A stretch of DNA of 64,000 nucleotides. Origin: Dipteris shenzhenensis. Lineage: Eukaryota; Polypodiophyta; Polypodiopsida; Gleicheniales. How positions within the stretch are numbered: the stretch's first letter is position 1; each line of letters starts with the position of its first letter. The stretch lies in the NCBI GenBank assembly GCA_047967505.1, contig CM106540.1; one strand, 5' to 3'. Of this stretch, positions 62,635 to 64,000 are shown piece by piece. The notes under the pieces were generated by a model. That model saw nothing but the letters and a program-made list of their open reading frames with translations. It ran no database searches and was not told the DNA's origin. A program made the position numbers and the translations under genes.

Positions 62635-64000
62635 TTTCTCTCCCTCTCATTCCGGTTCTACCCCTCCCTCTCCCCTCGGGCCTCGTGCCCTCAGCAGCGA
62701 GCAGGGCAGCAGGGCGCAGCCACGCGCAGCAGGTGCGCGACCCGCCGTGCGCAGCAGGCGCGCAAGCAGCCATAGCTGCAGTAGCAGCTAGCTGCTACCC
62801 GCTACCCGGTGGCCGCAGCCAGCGCACGCAGCGTGCAGCACCGGCCGCGCGCAGCCAGTCGACCGGTTGCAAGGCAGTAGCCGCGACCAGCCGTACGGAC
62901 GCCGCGACAGGTACAGCCGGCCATGCAGCTGTTAGCTGCCGGGTCGCGTGACCAGCAGCAGCCGGCTGCACACAGGCAGCGGACCTCCATCAGCGGGCGA
63001 GGACGCGTGCAAGACCTTCAACATTTTTTTTTGGGGATCCGTGCCCTCGCAGGTACAAGGTACAGCAGGTACCCTGTGCAGGTACAGAAGGTACAGCAGG
63101 CACAGATTTTTTTTTTTTTTGGGAAGAAGGAAAAGAGTGAGAGCACTCTGCTCTTCTGTGTGGTACTTGCAAGTACACGCAGGTACAGAAGTACAACGAG
63201 GTTTTTCTTGATGCATTCCCGAAATTTTTCAGTTCTAAAACTGTGTTTGAGGTACAGCAAGTACACTCGTGTCCCTCGTGCTTGAGGTGACTAGTGCCAC
63301 AATGTGTGGTGGTTGCATAGTTATTTTGTTTCGGGAAGGTCAGATGCCTTAATTTGCAGAGGGCTTTTATGCTTTTGCTGAGTGCAAATCTCAGTTTTCG
63401 GGTGACAATTTCAAAGGGCTTTTGCCTTGAAGTGTATGCAGTGTATGCCTTGAGGCAGTGTGGAGCCAGGGTGCCCACATTGGTCTTGTTTCCGCGGTGT
63501 ACTCAGTGACATTTCTTGCAGGTCACATTCTGTGTACGACACTTTGAAAATCTCAGTTGAGCCACGCTTGGCCAGGGCGCATCGAGTTTACTCGGTCCCT
63601 AACTGTCCATCGTTGACAGTGCTCAAAAGATTTTCTCTTCAATGTTTGTAGGTTGGGATCTGTGTTGTTACTGTGTACACAGGGCAGTTTATGCATTACT
63701 TTGTCAGGTGAAAGTGCCAGGAGAGCGCTGTATTTTGTATGCTACCTCAGTGTTGAGGGTGTTTATCACTTGGTACAGGTATCAAATCAAGGGGCTTTTG
63801 CCCAGATTTTGCTTGTGAGCACTTGAGTTACTGTTTGAGAACTTCAAATGCCTTTTATCCCCTTGGCAGAAGGGTGATTGGTTGGGATTGGTCCCATACT
63901 TTGTTGCAGGTTTGTGACAGGCTGAGGTGTTTGGAGCTTGTTTTCAGTGAACAAAATAGTGTATGACAAGTGGTTTATGCATATAAAATCAGTGCAATAC
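62635..64000 (+). mobile_element. internal leader of the copia-like element
   Basis: A GC-rich part (62690-62990, recurring GCAGC words) and a part with recurring GGTACAG (63045-63260) precede unassigned sequence to the window end. No gag domain is recognised in 1.37 kb, so the element has a long leader or is non-autonomous. Confidence 0.5.

Overview
The window looks like nuclear DNA of a seed plant, most likely one with a large, repeat-rich genome; a gymnosperm such as a conifer is my inference from the long introns and old, decayed elements. The only host gene I can support is on the minus strand: a plant-specific class I haem peroxidase of the APX-R/APX6 type. It is split into eight exons between 60204 and 29542, all with consensus splice sites and matching phases. 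Its N-terminal exons are not recognisable in this window. One intron (34420-59801) is 25.4 kb long and almost filled by nested retrotransposons; another (29654-33505) is 3.9 kb. Most of the elements in the large intron lie on the gene's own strand.

The main mobile family is an unusual LINE. It has an ORF1 of coiled coil, RRM-like core and C-terminal domain, as in animal-type L1. It also has an APE-type endonuclease, a reverse transcriptase of the 'KQGCPLSPTLF' type rather than the usual plant L1 type, a CCHC finger, and a 3' end carrying a small hairpin, an AATAAA-like stretch and a (TTTC)n(TC)n tail instead of poly(A). ORF1 and ORF2 lie in one reading frame, separated only by a stop codon (UGA CGG, UAG GGA or UAG GAG in three copies). 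Each stop is followed by a potential hairpin, and two of the three copies have no AUG before the endonuclease. This suggests a translational readthrough LINE and is the best candidate for something undescribed. Copies occur at 23957-27905, 35263-37271 (ORF1 only), 37272-42216 (nearly intact), 43545-49057 (full length with stops), and a split copy at 56366-49058 plus 43544-42217. Several copies start exactly at the pyrimidine tail of another copy.

Layout: 1-13100 holds Ty3 and L1 relics, a GC-rich solo LTR, pyrimidine-rich tracts and a gag-only LTR element with a 30-bp repeat array upstream of its TATA box. 13100-23300 holds opposed L1 relics and two more LTRs of the same family placed head to head. 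23957-28560 holds a decayed LINE and a copia end. 29542-60204 is the peroxidase gene with its nested intron elements, including a young copia element (50377-56160, 5-bp target duplication) whose integrase and RT section is replaced by a plant-type L1 ORF2. 60205-64000 is mostly unassigned; a new copia-like LTR with initiator-Met primer site begins at 62432 and runs off the end.

The peroxidase gene is transcribed right to left. If expressed, its pre-mRNA must pass the sense-strand polyadenylation signals of several retroelements before the last six exons.
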